Shown one piece after another: positions 50,541 to 63,743 of a stretch of DNA of 64,000 nt (position 1 is its first letter; every line of letters begins with the position of its first letter). The translations under genes and the position numbers were made by a program. A model generated the notes under the pieces. It had not been told where the DNA came from, did no database searches, and saw nothing but the letters and a program-made list of their open reading frames with translations. Source of the stretch: Rallus limicola (Eukaryota; Chordata; Aves; Gruiformes; Rallidae); the NCBI GenBank assembly GCA_022605955.1, contig JAKCOZ010000001.1:19894146-19958145 (forward strand), in the 5' to 3' direction.

Positions 50541-53500
50541 GGAAATATTATTCAGTGTTGCACAGTACAGTTACCTGATATTTTTAAGCAATATTTTTAT
50601 GGTGTTTAAAGCTTATTGACATTTTTAACATACCATTCAAACAGGAACCATTTTGTAGAAAAAAAAAAACAGTGAAAAGCATCCAGAGCAAAAATAGCTT
50701 CTTGTGTATGCAGGCAAAGCTCCACAAAGATTGATGGAATTATAGTTACTTATGGGAGAAAGAATTTGGCTTACTGGATGTACAGGAAACCAGCTATGCT
50801 ATACGTTCCTTGTCTGTGGAAAATTTAATGCTCAGTTCCCTGAATATTTTAAATAAAATAAAATTATTGCTCAAAGTTTCTGTGGCAGGATTCCCAGAAA
50901 GAATTTACTATCTGAGATTTGCTCCTTGCATGTCCTTTCCACAAAAATAATGCTAACTTTTGCAGAAGTAGTTTCTACTCTAATGTATGAAATTTGAGGC
51001 TTCCATTTATGCCTATGATTAAAGGATCTGCACATGGTAATTCTTTCTACTGATTAAATTGCTAATATAATTTCCTTTCATCTTCAAATATATTCCTCCT
51101 TTTGGTTACTCTGGAAAAGAATGGAATGTCACACATAAGTTTTTAAAGGGTTGTGTAGACAGTAGAAAATCTGTATCAATAAGTTGTAAAAGCCTTACTG
51201 TCAGATGAGTGTCTGGACTGTAGTGAAGTTAAGATGGGGGGGAGGGAGGGAAGAAAATATGAATGTTGCAGAGAAAACAAGAAATAACTTTCCCATGAAA
51301 TCTTGCTTCAGCAAGTGGAAAAACATGAAAAGTTTCTCTTGTATAAAATCTGAGTTGAAACTTGTCATGCAATTAACATAGTTAGGGAATAACCAGTACA
51401 AAGCCTTACTTTACTTCATTTTTTTTAATTACTTGATCTTTAATCTAAAATACTCCTCTGGAATTCGAGTCTAAACTATGACCAAATCTTTATTCATCCT
51501 GAAAAGCCCCACTAAGGCTGATTTCCAATGAAAAACAAATCCATTCCTCACCCACCCCCACCCCCCCAAAAAAAAAAGCCTATGCAGAGCTAATTAACTG
51601 ACTACTGAATCCCAGGGCATGATTTTCAAAAGAAAGCAAGTCCTGGAAGATTCCAAGCAGTTTCCCAAGAACTCCAGTGTGTGCACGTACTCAGCGTCCT
51701 GTGGAACACAGCCCTCCCTGATGTGTTTTGCCAAGTCTTGATGATATCTTCAAACACACTGAATAACTTCTGCTTCACAGAAATCCACAAGGATTTATAA
51801 TGTTCAGCTGGATTAGGTCTTATACTTGTTCTGTACATTTCTGCACATACACGCCTAGTGCTCTTGAAGAAGCATGTTTAGCTCTTGAATGGCTTGTGTG
51901 TATATGTGAGTGTGTGCGTGTGTAGTGGGTATATATATACATATATATGCCCCTATCTATTTTTGTGATGAGCTGGCATACATGTCTGAAAATTTAGGGA
52001 ACAGAAAGAGGAAAACCCATGCTGGAAAGCTGACTATGAATAATTGCAATATTTTTCTGAGCTAAACTTTGGCTTTAAGAAAAAGTGGTCAGAAGTGGGA
52101 GTAAAAACCACAAAAAACAAAACCCACAAACAAACAAAAACACCAAGAGAGAAAACTTAGTGTATAAACATTCTCCAAATCAGTTGCACAAATGTACACT
52201 GATAGCACCAAAGCTTGTGTTTCTGCCTTGATTAATAAGAAATTTTGATAATTTGCAAGATACTTCTCTGGCTGGCATACAGGAATCAATGGGGAGAACT
52301 TTGTATCACTCCTTCCAAACAACACAAAGCCCAGAGGAGTGCATTGTAGCTGTTAGATTTAGCACTGATGTTGGAGCTTACTCTGTCACAGAAGATCTGT
52401 TGCTCGTTCTCAAACATTTAGACAGGTCAACCATTTTCTGGATGAGAACATACAATTTGAATTGACTGTAAATGTGTACACTGACTCTTAAAATCCTAAA
52501 CAGACAATTTGTTAAGTGATTGTCCAAATGGATATGAGTTCATCACTCTGATTTTAAGGAAGAACCTGATGGTATGCAGATACCGTCTTTGCATATATAT
52601 GATTTAGCATATGCTTATCCCTGTTTGTCTCCCTGCCTCTCTTATTACTATAAAATCTAAAGTAAAGCCCATATCTTACTCCCTAGCTCATCTTTATATT
52701 GTGTCTTCCATATAAAAGGGACACCTTCTCCTGTGATTTTCCCCTTTTGCAACCTAACATTTTAGTAGCCTGTGAAATAAATGGAGATGATTATTGTCTC
52801 AATAGGTTTGGAACTGTGTTTTTGGAGATGTTTTTGGTGCTTTACACATGCATTGTCATGTTGTCTATGATGTGTGTGTGTATAACGAATATCATTACAA
52901 ATTGCTTACCTAGGAACACAAGGTATTATGGCATAGACTTGTGTGTGAGTGGTTAAATGCCAACTATGTGGTGTTCTAGCTGGAGAGGATTTTGGATCAT
53001 GAACCAGGATTTTGAGTTTCATGAACTTCAGCCATGCTCAAATCCAGTTCCAAACTTTGCAGTACAGGACCATTTTGATGCCAACTTTTATTGTAGAGGT
53101 TGTTTGCACTCTGTTGTATGGAATTTGTGCGATTTCCATCAAGTCATGTGAACACTATACATAAACTGATTCCTCCTCATTCTTAGGTAGGGGAACAGGT
53201 CCTTTAGTAAAGACTAAACGTTGGTTTTGTTTGAGGTTTTTTGAGCTGGTAGGGGGTTTTGCATGACTGTCTTGTGCATGTGTATGTATAGTCCCTGTAT
53301 TATTAAAACATGACCTATCAAGCTGTGCAATTATTAATCTTTCTTAAAGGAACAGCTAATTCAAAAAAGAATTTTAGGCAAGGGGCAGACAAGAGGCTCA
53401 AATTAAGTGGTGTCAGCATTGTCAGGCAGACAATGAGACCTGCTCCCGTATAATTGGATATTGCTCTCCAGTGCAGGATGCCAGACTTAAGAGACATAAC

Positions 53501-55350
53501 CAGCTATGTGAACTGTTGGTGGCTGAGGCCAAAAAGAAAGAATGGGCTGTATTTCAGGAGCTGCTCCTGAAAGTGAACAAAACAAATTATATACATCAGA
53601 TGTGATATCTTTTAAGGGGGATCGGGCCTTCCTGTGGACATCACAGTAAGATATGAGAGTAAATAAAAAAAGATTAACAGGCATTTCAGACCAACAGTAC
53701 CTGTAAGTAGTTAAATGATGCATTTCAGTCCAACGAGATTATTATTTTCAGTGTTTTCATTATACAATTTAAAAAGGGGGCATAGTTTTTAAAAAACACT
53801 TTTAACAATGAAATCTGGTAGATGTTATGTGAGATAATTGGAAGATAGCAGGCCAAATCTCCATAGAATTAGCCGGTAACAACACCATATACACTTTTAA
53901 AAAAATAAGCCAGAAGGCAAAATCTCTTCGCTTTCTTAATGAAAATCTGGAATCACTGTACAACATTCTTTTTAGACCAATAGTACCACAGATCCTGGAG
54001 AAGAAACCACTTATATAAACATATTTGGCCCCCTTGTTAATGGGATTTTCTGATGAATTTTACTAGTTTAGCTTTTAGTGTCTCAGGCAAAGCAGCTCAC
54101 TTGTTCCCTTAGATGACTATTCCATAATCTAATAAATTATCGCATATTCCAGTTGAAGGCATTGTGAGAACAATCTTCACTGAAGTGAGCTAAATACTGA
54201 CTAGTCATTTTCTTTGTTGAATTTTCATTGCAGAAGCAAAGTCCAGTGGTTTATTTTAATTAGAAAGTTTTTGTTATAAATTCTGTTAATGCCACTTGAT
54301 GCCACCTACACTCACAGGACTGCTAAGAGCCTTGAATAAAGGGCGGGATATAGTTTTGCTACACAGGAGTAAACCAGGGAATTAATTATGATATTAGAGT
54401 CATAATGCAAGCCTTGTGTAACTTTACTCCATGGGAGAATTGTGTTGTGCCAACATGACTTGCTTTGGGACTGGCATGATATGCCTCTTGCAGTGCCTCC
54501 TCCTTCCCCAGACACGGTTCTGCAGCAGTGCTCTTCTTTTGGGTAGTGCTGAGCATTTCAAGTACCCTGAAGAAGAGGGTGGGGGCATTGGAATTAAACC
54601 CTGGGGATTATTATTTAATTTCTTTTGCCAGAAGGTATTACAAAAATCAGTGAAAAAAGAATGTTTGAAAGTGCTAGTGAAGACTGCCTACTGTATTTTC
54701 TTCTGTAGCAATATCTCTGCAGGTCATAAATTCAGCCTATGTGTTACTTCTGAGTCTCTGATGTGATTTGCAACTCGTCCATATGATAACAAATGTCTCC
54801 ATTTTTTCCCTCCTTATTTTCTTGACAGGAACAGGGTGTGTTTCAGCCTTTTACCCACCTCTGTTCTTTAAGATTAAGTGTTTCTGGGGTTTAAACCTGA
54901 CCCGTTTTGCAATCATGCTTATGTTACTGCCATGCTATCTACTTTTGGCCTTGCTATTCATACCCCTTCTGTGATCATTTTCATTTGCTTTCTGACTCTT
55001 TTTAGCAATTTAAATTTGCATTTTCAAGATCTTCTCCATACCTGTGACAAGAAGGTTTTGTTGTAACTTTTAAAAATATTGAAATTGAAGCCATTATAGA
55101 TGACCTCAAATGCTAGAAGATTTTTTTAATGTTATGGAGTAGAATGAACTGACTAAAAAAACACCTGGTGATGTTGGTCATTCAAATGTCTGTAAAGTCA
55201 TTAATGTTCTTTAACCTCATTGCTGGCATTTTTGGCATGGAATACGCCAAAAATTAATGCCCATAATCTGTGTCTTTTGACTCGCATGAACGTCTCACTG
55301 ACGACCTCGGCAGAGGGGTCCAACTGGAGGTACCGGCTCTGCAAGCTCTG
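50541..55350. other. Intergenic DNA between WASHC4 and ALDH1L2 (right part)
   Basis: AT-rich, with a TG/TA simple repeat near 51896-51950 and an A/C-rich tract near 52100-52145. Open frames (for example 52699-52956, 54431-54766 and 54768-54974) show no known protein motif or usable exon structure, so I call no gene. Confidence 0.6.
51896..51950. repeat. TG / TA microsatellite
   Basis: Interrupted GT units followed by TA/CATA units. Confidence 0.8.
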
Positions 55351-55354
55351 AGGT

Positions 55355-56110
55355 TGTGAATGGAGGGGGGCTGTAGTGGCCTCCGCGGCAGGGGAGCGCT
55401 GGGGTACAGGGCACCCTCTCGGACCACAGAATGCCGCCCAGGTGGCCGTGACTCGTGTCCCCGTGGGCCGGGAGCCCCCCCCGCTATCCCTGCCCTCGGG
55501 CCCCGGGGGCAACACCGGGGAGAGCACAGGAGGGCAGAGGCGCTTACCTGGCCCTCCGCCCCCTCCCCGCGGCTGCACGCCCGCCCTGAGACCCCCGCCG
55601 TTCCCCCGGCGCCGGGGCCGGTCCCGCCGTGCAGCCGCCAAGGGGGCGGGGGCCGCGGCGGGAGCGGCAGGTGCGGGGCTTCCCCTCTCCGTTCGCCGCG
55701 CCGGTCCCCGCGGGCCCGGGCGGGGGCGCGCGGCCGCGGATGCAGGCGCTGGCGGGGCGCCAGCAGCATCAGCGCGAGTTGCATCAGACGAGGCGGTCCT
55801 CCGCGGCCGCGGTGCCGGCTCGGTCTTCGCCGGGTGGTCGAGGGAGCCGGGGGCCTGGCGGCGCTCCACAAGATGCTGCGGACAGGCCCCCGGTTGTTGC
55901 GGACGATCTGCACGACGGCCGCGGTGAGTAGTGCGGGGCGGGCAGCGGAGGACGTGGTGTTCCCCGCCCCGGTGCTGTGCCGTGCCGTTCCGGGGGCGAG
56001 CGGCGGGGGGCCGCTCGCTCCTCGCCGTGCCACCCCGGTCGGAGTGCAGCCAGGGGCCGAGGAAAGGAGAAGTGGCGGGAGGGGGCATCTGGAGTGATGC
56101 GTATTGTCCC
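55355..56110. promoter_or_regulatory. CpG island and promoter of ALDH1L2
   Basis: By eye a very GC- and CpG-rich block enclosing ALDH1L2 coding exon 1, with a sharp change from AT-rich DNA at about 55350. No TATA box seen. It contains several open frames on both strands (for example 55201-56088 -) that I regard as composition artefacts. Confidence 0.8.
55873..55923 (+). CDS. ALDH1L2: ALDH1L2 coding exon 1 (mitochondrial presequence)
   Basis: ATG at 55873 has A at -3; 17 codons; donor GCCGCG|gtgagt. The upstream frame is open back to 55360, but this ATG gives the expected presequence (four Arg, no Asp or Glu) and joins exon 2 in phase 0. Confidence 0.85.
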
Positions 56111-59100
56111 TGCGGGGGCTTCAGTAAAGCGCGTAGAGGCGCGGGAGAAGGCTTGCTTTGGGTGCAGAAGCAGCATCTTGCCCGGCTGGTCTCCGAGCGG
56201 GATCGCAGCCATCATCTGAGAGCTGCATCTTGCAGGGATGTGCCTGGAAGCTGCAGGGAACAGGCACCAGCGATGCTGCGATAATTCCTGTTAATGGTGT
56301 GCCGAGAACAATGTGTGGCTGATCGCTGCCTCCCTCACGCTAGGTTTGCCCTGCGAGAAGCCCAAGGTTGCCTTCTTGGGAAGAACCGTGCCTGTTCCCA
56401 GTGCCTAGAGAAGCCCCATGCTTTGGCCTAAGAGGAGCATTTGGTTTGTGACCTTCCTAGCTCTGGGGTGGTGGTTTGCTCAGGGTTGAAGTTGATGGCC
56501 TGAATTCCTCTGCACCCCAAGGTGTAGTTTTTACAGCTCTGTGCATCTGTTCCAAGCTATTCTTTACGTCCTGATAAACACGGAGACTGCAGAACTCCTG
56601 AGAGTAACTGCTCCTGAAAAGCCTTGCCCAATTCTCATTGACCAGATGTGTAGGTCTGGCAAGCTGAACGAGGCTGGGAGAAGATCTTTTCTTTCCTAAA
56701 GACTTTTCTTTGTCTCGTGTTTGGTGTAGCGTGAGAACAGAAGCCCGGCTAAGGCTGGGGAGGGGTTAGAATGAAGAGGTTTAACACAAGCTTTTTGGAA
56801 ATGCAGTCAGCAGTGCCAAAAGATGAGAATGAATGACTGCTGAGAACACATTGCCTGTAGACGTGTAGGTGGGAGGGGACACTACTACAGGTTTCTTTTG
56901 GAGGCACTGGAGTTTAGCACATGTAGGGACATCCTCAGTAGAAATAAAGTTGCAGAACTGCTTTTTGAGGGAGGCTTGTTTCTTTTTTTTTTCTTTTTTA
57001 CATATTAAAACATTAAAATATTTTCTAGCTTCACTAAATTCTTATACTGAATAAATAAAACACTGTAATATTTTTGATAGCAAGCTTTATAACTGGAGTA
57101 GCAGTTACTAAATGTCAGCCTTCATGGAATTTGATTAGAGGATTATAACCAATTGAATGTTAGACACACATGCAAATGAGGCAGTAACAGCAAATTATAT
57201 TCGTTTATGAAATAAATATTCCCCTATTGATAGGTTTTGTAATTAGACTCTTCTGAGAGAAGAAAATGTAGCTCTTGGATTTGTCCTCCATTTGTAGAAG
57301 TAAGAACTCAACAAGACAGTTCCTAGCATTTGTCAGGCTGCTTCTCTGTGCAGTGCTCTCAATTTTGCCACTTTCATTTTTCTCTTTATTTGTAGTCGGT
57401 GTTCTCATTTTACCTCTCATCATTTGCTGGCTCAATGCCACACCTAGCACAAATTAAGCATGTGTAGCTTTTCTGAAATTATGTTGAGTTACAGCAACTC
57501 ATGGTTTGGAACTGAAATTGGTATACAGTTCTATGTAATATGAGAATCAGATTTATTGACAGGGGAACATGAACTAGAGGTTAAGATTAGGAATAGAGGA
57601 TGTGTGTGTTATTACCACTTTGTGAATAAGTAGAGGAAAAGTAGCTCCTAATATGATAATACATTTGGACTGAAAATTACAAGATTGGTCAAGTATCAGG
57701 AAAGCAACTGAGTACAGCAGTGAGTAAAAGTACTTTAAAATGCAGATCAGATCAACTTACAAAAGCAATTAAACAACATGATTCCTTGTGAAGGCAGAGG
57801 ACTAGATCTGTTAGCTAAGGAGATCCCTTCCAGCCCTGTGTTCTTACTGGGAGATGTTAACAAGAGGACAAAAGTAGAATAAGTAACTCTGATCTAGATT
57901 ACCTTTAATGTTTCTTCAATGCACTGGTTGGGCTGCCACTGTAGATTAGCACTGTGCAGAAATCAGAGGATTTTATAGCATGCCAAGTGTTCAGTGATCC
58001 AGCAGGTTAGTCTTTCTCCAGCTTGTCTGCTGTAGTTCAAATAATTCATAAGAAAAATCTGATGGTTACTTTTTATAGCACAGCAACATTTCTGTTGTAA
58101 AAGCAGAGGTATCTGTCCCAAAGGATTGGTAATGAGATCTACTGGCATCCATTGGGCCTCACTAAACAAAGATTGCAAGGAAAGTTCTGCTCAGTGCAAC
58201 TCAGAGCAAGGTCTTGTCTTTATTACGAATAAAACAATGGTCATATTTTAGACATTACTGCCAACAGTGCAGCGTTGGTTAGGAGTATTATCACCAGCCT
58301 CACAGATGTTTTTTACCAGTCAAATATAACAATCTGGCTTTGCAAGAGCCTGAGTTACGTCCACCTTTGCACCTTACTACTTGTTACTACTGCAGGTGCA
58401 TGGGTACTGTCTGATAGTGTAATACAGGGATGGTTTTACTATGCGGTTTCATTCTGAGAGAAAATGTACTCTCTGGACAAATAGTTATTTCCTATTGTTT
58501 TATATAAAAAATAAAAAGCATGCTTCAATATTCCTCTAATGGAAGCTGCTGTTTAATACCTCTCTTTTCTGAGACTAGCTGCACCACTGAAATGTCATTT
58601 GGAAATGGCAAAATATATCTGTAATACTTCAGCTGTGAAATGAATTGGAGTGAAACGGATTGTGGTTTTGAGTAACCAGTTTTTCAGGCCATTTTTGTTT
58701 GTGATAGAATTTGTCATTGATCTGAAGGGCCGTCCAGATCCCAGCCAAAGTAAGAAAGGGAAAAGAGGAGAGAGGAGAAAACCACAAGTGCCAACATCCA
58801 GAACAAATGCTTGTGGTTGAGATATTCAAACATTGCTTTGTTTCCTTGTAATCATTCTGAGCTTATGGAATGTGATGGGTCTTTCAAAAATTTGGAAGTC
58901 AAAGTCCAGCTGGGAAAGATGAAGTTAAGAATAAAGGTGGAGAGTATGTGGATTTAGTTTTGACTTTTCATTCAGGCCTCCTAAGAGGTGGGATCTTTAA
59001 TGGTTTGAGTCTAGGAATCGTTTATACTAGATTGAGCTTTGGGGAAGGTAAGTTTTCTCTTTATAATGTCTGGATCTTCCCTTCATAATGTCTGGATCTT

Positions 59101-62100
59101 CTCTTCATATCGAGGTCTTCTGGTCCATTTGTGTTTTGATGGTTTACAGTTTTCAGTGTCTAGAAGCTGTTGGAAAATGCAAAAGCACCACCCTTCTCCC
59201 AGTGCCTGCATGTTCATTCCTGCTCCCCACTGGACCTGCATTAGGACTTACATCAGTGCAATGAGTTATGTTAGTGAATGGAATCAATTGCATTTTGTCA
59301 CCTCTGTGCCTCCCTACCTCAGTACCCTAATGCAGCTCCCGCAGCTGCAGGAACACCACTTCTGGGATAAAGGAGGTGCTAGAGGTGAGGGATTGGAGGT
59401 AGGATGGGAGAGGAGCACAATTGTCCCTTAAATCTAAAGGGACTCTGAACTACTAATTAATCATTTTCTCAGGGCACAAGTAATTGAATAATGTAGCAGT
59501 CCTGATATCATACTATCATAGAATCATAGACTATCCTGAGTTGGAAGGGACCCATAAGGATCACCAAGTCCAACTCCTGGCTCCACACAGGTTCAGACAA
59601 GTCAAAGCTTTTGACTGAGCACATTGTCCAGACACTGCTTGAACTCAGTGAAGCTCAGTGCTGTGACCATTTCCCTGGGGAGCCGGTTCTAGCACCTGAC
59701 CACCCTCTCAGAACCTCTTCCTAACATCCAACCTAAACCTCATCAGTCACAGATTCATACTGTTCCTCAGGTTCTATCAATGCTCACCAAAGAGAGATCA
59801 GCGCCAGTCCCTTCACTTCCCCTCGTCAGGAAGCTATAGACCACAATGAGGTCTGCGCTCAGTCTCCTCTTCTTCAGGCTGTACAAACCAAGGGACTTCA
59901 GCCTCTGCCCATAAGACTTCCACTCCAGACCCTTCACCATCCTTGGTGCCCTTCTTTGGACACTCTCCAATATTTTTGTGTCCCTCTTGTACTGTGGCAC
60001 CCAAAACTGCACACAGTACTCAAGGTGAGGCCGCACCAGTGCAAGGTGGAGTGAGACAATCACCTCCCTGGACTGTCTGCTGGCAATGCCATGCTTTGTA
60101 GTAGTGTTATGATTCTAAGTATACTACAAATAAATGTAGTAGTTGTTGGCACCTACTCAGGCTGTAGCAGCTTATTAAGCATGTGTCCAGTGTACTGGGA
60201 TGCACACGCAGAAGGCAGTGGAAGTCAAACAAAGAAACTTTGCAGTGTTGCCTTGCAGGAGGATCAAATGGATGATGATTACCTTTAATTTGGCAGGAAC
60301 AATGCAAGCTTGTGTTCTTTAGCCCATATATTAACTACGCATAGTATGCCACCATTTAATTACAGGGATTCAGAGGGCATGTTCCAGGCACTCAGTTATG
60401 CCTAAAAAAATGGTTTATGTGTCTGTTGCAAAAAATTTTTTCATCTATTATCATGTTAGTTCTCACTGCAAGTAAGATGATGCAGACTGTTACACCTCTT
60501 GTAACAAGCAGTGGGTCTGTCTAATGAAAATACTGGGAAAGCAATATAAATATCAGCGACAGTATCAGATGGTGCTTTTATGTTAAATGTGTTATCTCTG
60601 AATTGTACGTTGCCTGTCATTAATATAAAAAAACAAAATTAGTATTATTTCTTCAGAGGCAATTGGGATAAAAAGACTACTCCATTTTAAATGACAGGCT
60701 GCAAGAGTTGGGCTTGTTCAGCCTGGAGAAGAGGAGGCTCCGGGGTGACCTAATTGCTGTGTACCAGTACTTAAAGTGGGAGAGGGACTGTTCCCTGGGG
60801 ACTGCAGTGATAGGAGAAGGGGCAATGGCTTAAAGCTGAAAAAGGGTAGGTTTAGGTTAGAGATTAGGAAGAAATCCTTTACTCCCGGGGGTGGTGAGGC
60901 ACTGAAACAGGTTGCCCAGAGAGGTTGTGAAAACCCCATCCCTGCAGACATTTAAGGGCAGGCTGGATGGGGCTGTGAGTGACCTGGTCTAGTGAGGGTG
61001 TCCCTGCCCATGGCTGGGGGGTTGAAACTAGATGATCTTTGAGGTCCCTTCCAACCCAAAGCATTTTATGATTCTATGTTTCTATGATTGATCAAGAAGA
61101 AGCAAGAGAGAAATGTAAGCAACATCATCTTTTCTTTGCATCCTAGAACATTGCTTGTTTTAATTCTTTTTACCAGGCTTATCAACAGAAGCTAAAGCTA
61201 GCCCTTATAGGTCAAAGTATTTTTGGACAAGAAGTTTATAACAAGCTGAGAAAAGAGGGCCATAAAGTTGTGGGAGTATTCACGGTGCCTGACAAGAATG
61301 GACAAGCTGATCCTTTGGGTAAGCGTAACCTTAATCCACACGTTAAAATTACAGACATGCCTAACAAACTTGCCTTTTCGTGAGAAGGTGATATCAATAT
61401 GGGAATGATTTGCATACATTGCCTTTATTACACTTGATTCAGCACAAAAACTATGCTTCAACAAACACAAGTCTCAGAACTGGTTTAACCTTGCCTACTT
61501 AGTATTTAAAAATTGTTTCTAACCATACAGAACCATACATTATGATATATATATATATTAAAAAAAAAAAAAGAAAAATTAATCTGTGCACCTTATTTGA
61601 ATGTACATCCTAGAGGTAATCATCCTGAACTAGATCTCTATCTTAAAGCAAACAGCTACTGAGCTTGTACTCAAGCACAAATGTCTGTCCCCTGTTTCAC
61701 TGTGCTGGCTGGGACACTCCAGGCATGAAGCCAAAACAGTTTATCCCTGGCTTTCTGCCCTTTTTGACAGGCTTGCATACAGCAGTGTACCTGCAGAGCC
61801 TATTCCTCTATCCACCTGGACTAAGGAAAACCTACTGAAAAGAGTACAGGAGGCTGTGCTCTCCCTTTTCCCATTGCCATCACGCTTAAAGATTTTCTAG
61901 ACTTCCTAAAGAGTTGCTTCCTGACAGGTATTCAGAGTTGTACTCACACACAGAACTCTGACTTGCAAAGTTTTGGTTTGGGTTTTTTGGTGGCAGAAAA
62001 ATAGTGAGCTAATATGATTAGCAAATATAAGTGCCATACCTTTATGAATAGGACATACCTTTATGGATAATCAGAAATTAAAACTACATTCCACAAGCTG

Positions 62101-63743
62101 TTTTAAGGGTTTTTAAAAATTTTTTTACCACAATGATCAGGTCCTGACATGATTTACAGAGGTCTTATGAGGGAAGAATGAAACACAAGTTTTGCTTACC
62201 TGATCTATGGCACTCCCAAATGAGCCTAGAGATCCCAAGTTTATTATATTTTGTAACTATCTCATTAAAAGATTGAATCACACTTTGGAAGAATTAGAGG
62301 AGGCACCTACTACTTTAGAAAAAGGCAATTTGACTATCCAGCTCTGAAAGCATACCCTAATACTTGGTTACATGATATAAACTATTGTTCTACAGTTATG
62401 ATAATAACAGTTGTAACTAAGCACCAGTTTCAATCATGCATTTATTTTAAATAAGCCATAGGATTAGTATATTGCCCTCCTAATGAAAAAAAAAAACCCA
62501 AACCAAAAAACCCCAAACCCCAAAACTAGATACTTTGCTGCTTTTTACTCCCTCTGACCCAAGATCTTAAGTCTCAAGTGAAATTTGCTAATGCACCTCT
62601 ATTCTCAGCCAGCTACCACTTTTACTTCTAAAAGGAGCTGCAGTACACACCGGCATCCATGGAATGCTATTCAAGTATTTACTCAAGACCTAGGTTAATA
62701 GACTAAAGATACTTCAGGCCAAATTTCAGAAATGAAGAAGAGAAAGTACAAAAGTGTGGTTAAAAATATAAATTAAATTGGGCAAATTTTCCATTCCTCT
62801 TCTTGTTTTCCCTATTACACATACAACTCAACAGACATAGAGTTTGACTCTACTATCCTGCTCCCTGTGATGAGTTATTTAGCAGTTCTGCAATAGAATT
62901 CATCAAGCATCTAAAAATTCCCTCTGCAATTAGTGCAGTTGTTTCTCATCTTTGAGCCTAATTCTGGGTGTAGCTGTGTCTCACGGATAGATAGAAGCAG
63001 GTCCAGAAGGCATCAGTAAACAGAATTTTGAAGGAATTATTGAAGGCTTCTCCTCTGTAATTATTTGTACCACATGGCAAAATGCTGCTGACTTGAGTGA
63101 ATCTTAGTTGTACATAGTCATATTCACATACAAATTACCCATGTGGAAAATTAACTTCTGATAAAACAAGCCTCTTGCAGGCAAATGTAATGACTGGACA
63201 AGAAATGAAGTTAAATAGTCAATGTTATTCATCTTTCACTTCTGCTGTCATGGGTTCTTATCAGCCAAGTCGTAAGAGTGAACTTAAATCCGAGAATGAT
63301 ATAAACTGCAGGAATGAGAGTCTAAGATAGAATTCATACAGTATACCCAAGCACAAATGTTTTTAAACAACACACAAAGTACAAGGGGCACTCTGTAATC
63401 ATACGCTGGGTGATCTGCTTGAGGTGTCACTCAATATATCTCTGATTTCAAGTTTGAATTTTTAACACAAAGTGTAAATTCTAAAAGAAAATTGTTCTTG
63501 CCCCGCAGCACTGGCAGCGGAGAAGGATGGCACTCCTGTTTTTAAGTTCCCCAGATGGAGAGCTAAAGGCAAGCCTATCCAGGAAGTAGTTGCAGCCTAC
63601 AAATCGGTTGGAGCAGAGCTCAATGTTCTTCCGTTCTGTACCCAGTTCATTCCTATGGATGTTATTGACTGTCCAAAACATGGTTCAATTATTTACCATC
63701 CATCCATCCTACCACGCCACCGAGGAGCTTCTGCAATCAACTG
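55873..63743 (+). CDS. ALDH1L2: ALDH1L2, N-terminal part (first 3 coding exons; rest beyond window)
   Basis: ALDH1L2 is mitochondrial 10-formyltetrahydrofolate dehydrogenase, which turns 10-formyl-THF into THF and CO2 with NADPH formation. The whole enzyme has a formyl-THF hydrolase domain, a carrier domain and an aldehyde dehydrogenase domain; only the start is here. Exons 55873-55923, 61177-61318 and 63509-63743 join in frame (428 nt, 142 codons plus 2 nt of a Trp codon). Residues 1-17 ([17 protein letters not shown]) are Arg-rich without acids, as in a mitochondrial presequence. From residue about 23 the sequence follows the folate hydrolase domain: [40 protein letters not shown] and [15 protein letters not shown]. 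His128 aligns with catalytic His106 of cytosolic ALDH1L1. The roughly 22-residue N-terminal extension distinguishes it from ALDH1L1. Confidence 0.95.
59063..59106. repeat. 22-bp tandem repeat, two copies
   Basis: Units 59063-59084 and 59085-59106 begin ataatgtctggatcttc and differ by one base (ccc / ctc). Confidence 0.9.
59510..60090 (-). repeat. CR1 LINE 3' fragment (~580 bp), - orientation
   Basis: Starts with the reversed CR1 end (tatcatagaatcatagacta, then gttggaagggacccataagg). On the - strand it reads [20 protein letters not shown] and [20 protein letters not shown], the end of CR1 reverse transcriptase. The best-preserved CR1 coding remnant in the window. Confidence 0.94.
60685..61090 (+). 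repeat. CR1 LINE 3' fragment, + orientation
   Basis: Starts near ttgttcagcctggagaagag and ends with ctagatgatctttgaggtcc, cttccaacccaaagcatttt and terminal octamers (atgattctatgtttctatga). It ends about 90 bp before ALDH1L2 exon 2. Confidence 0.93.
61177..61318 (+). CDS. ALDH1L2: ALDH1L2 coding exon 2 (residues 18-64)
   Basis: Acceptor tctttttaccag, donor CTTTGG|gtaagc. Encodes [20 protein letters not shown], then [20 protein letters not shown], the first strand, helix and second strand of the formyltransferase-type fold. Confidence 0.95.
61319..63508 (+). other. ALDH1L2 intron 2 (2.2 kb)
   Basis: AT-rich, with a TA run followed by an A run near 61543-61572 and an A/C-rich tract at 62487-62526. 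No repeat family or gene recognised. Confidence 0.8.
62487..62526. repeat. A/C-rich low-complexity tract
   Basis: A runs alternating with CCC/CCCC blocks. Confidence 0.75.
63509..63743 (+). CDS. ALDH1L2: ALDH1L2 coding exon 3 (residues 65-142)
   Basis: Acceptor cttgccccgcag, donor AACTG|gtgagt. Encodes [40 protein letters not shown] and [15 protein letters not shown], the catalytic His loop (His128) of the hydrolase domain. It ends inside a Trp codon. Confidence 0.95.

Larger units (their letters stand above)
55924..61176 (+). other. ALDH1L2 intron 1 (5.25 kb)
   Basis: Holds two CR1 fragments (59510-60090 and 60685-61090) and a 22-bp tandem repeat at 59063-59106. No other recognisable feature. 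Its first 190 nt belong to the CpG island. Confidence 0.85.

Noticed and set aside
55201..56215. Several 140-295-codon open frames on both strands around ALDH1L2 exon 1
   Set aside because: Same composition artefact; mutually overlapping in several frames, low-complexity, no motif.
59767..60063. 98-codon - strand open frame with reverse-transcriptase similarity as an active element
   Set aside because: It is the C-terminal end of CR1 ORF2 in a 5'-truncated copy; no complete ORF or endonuclease domain is present.
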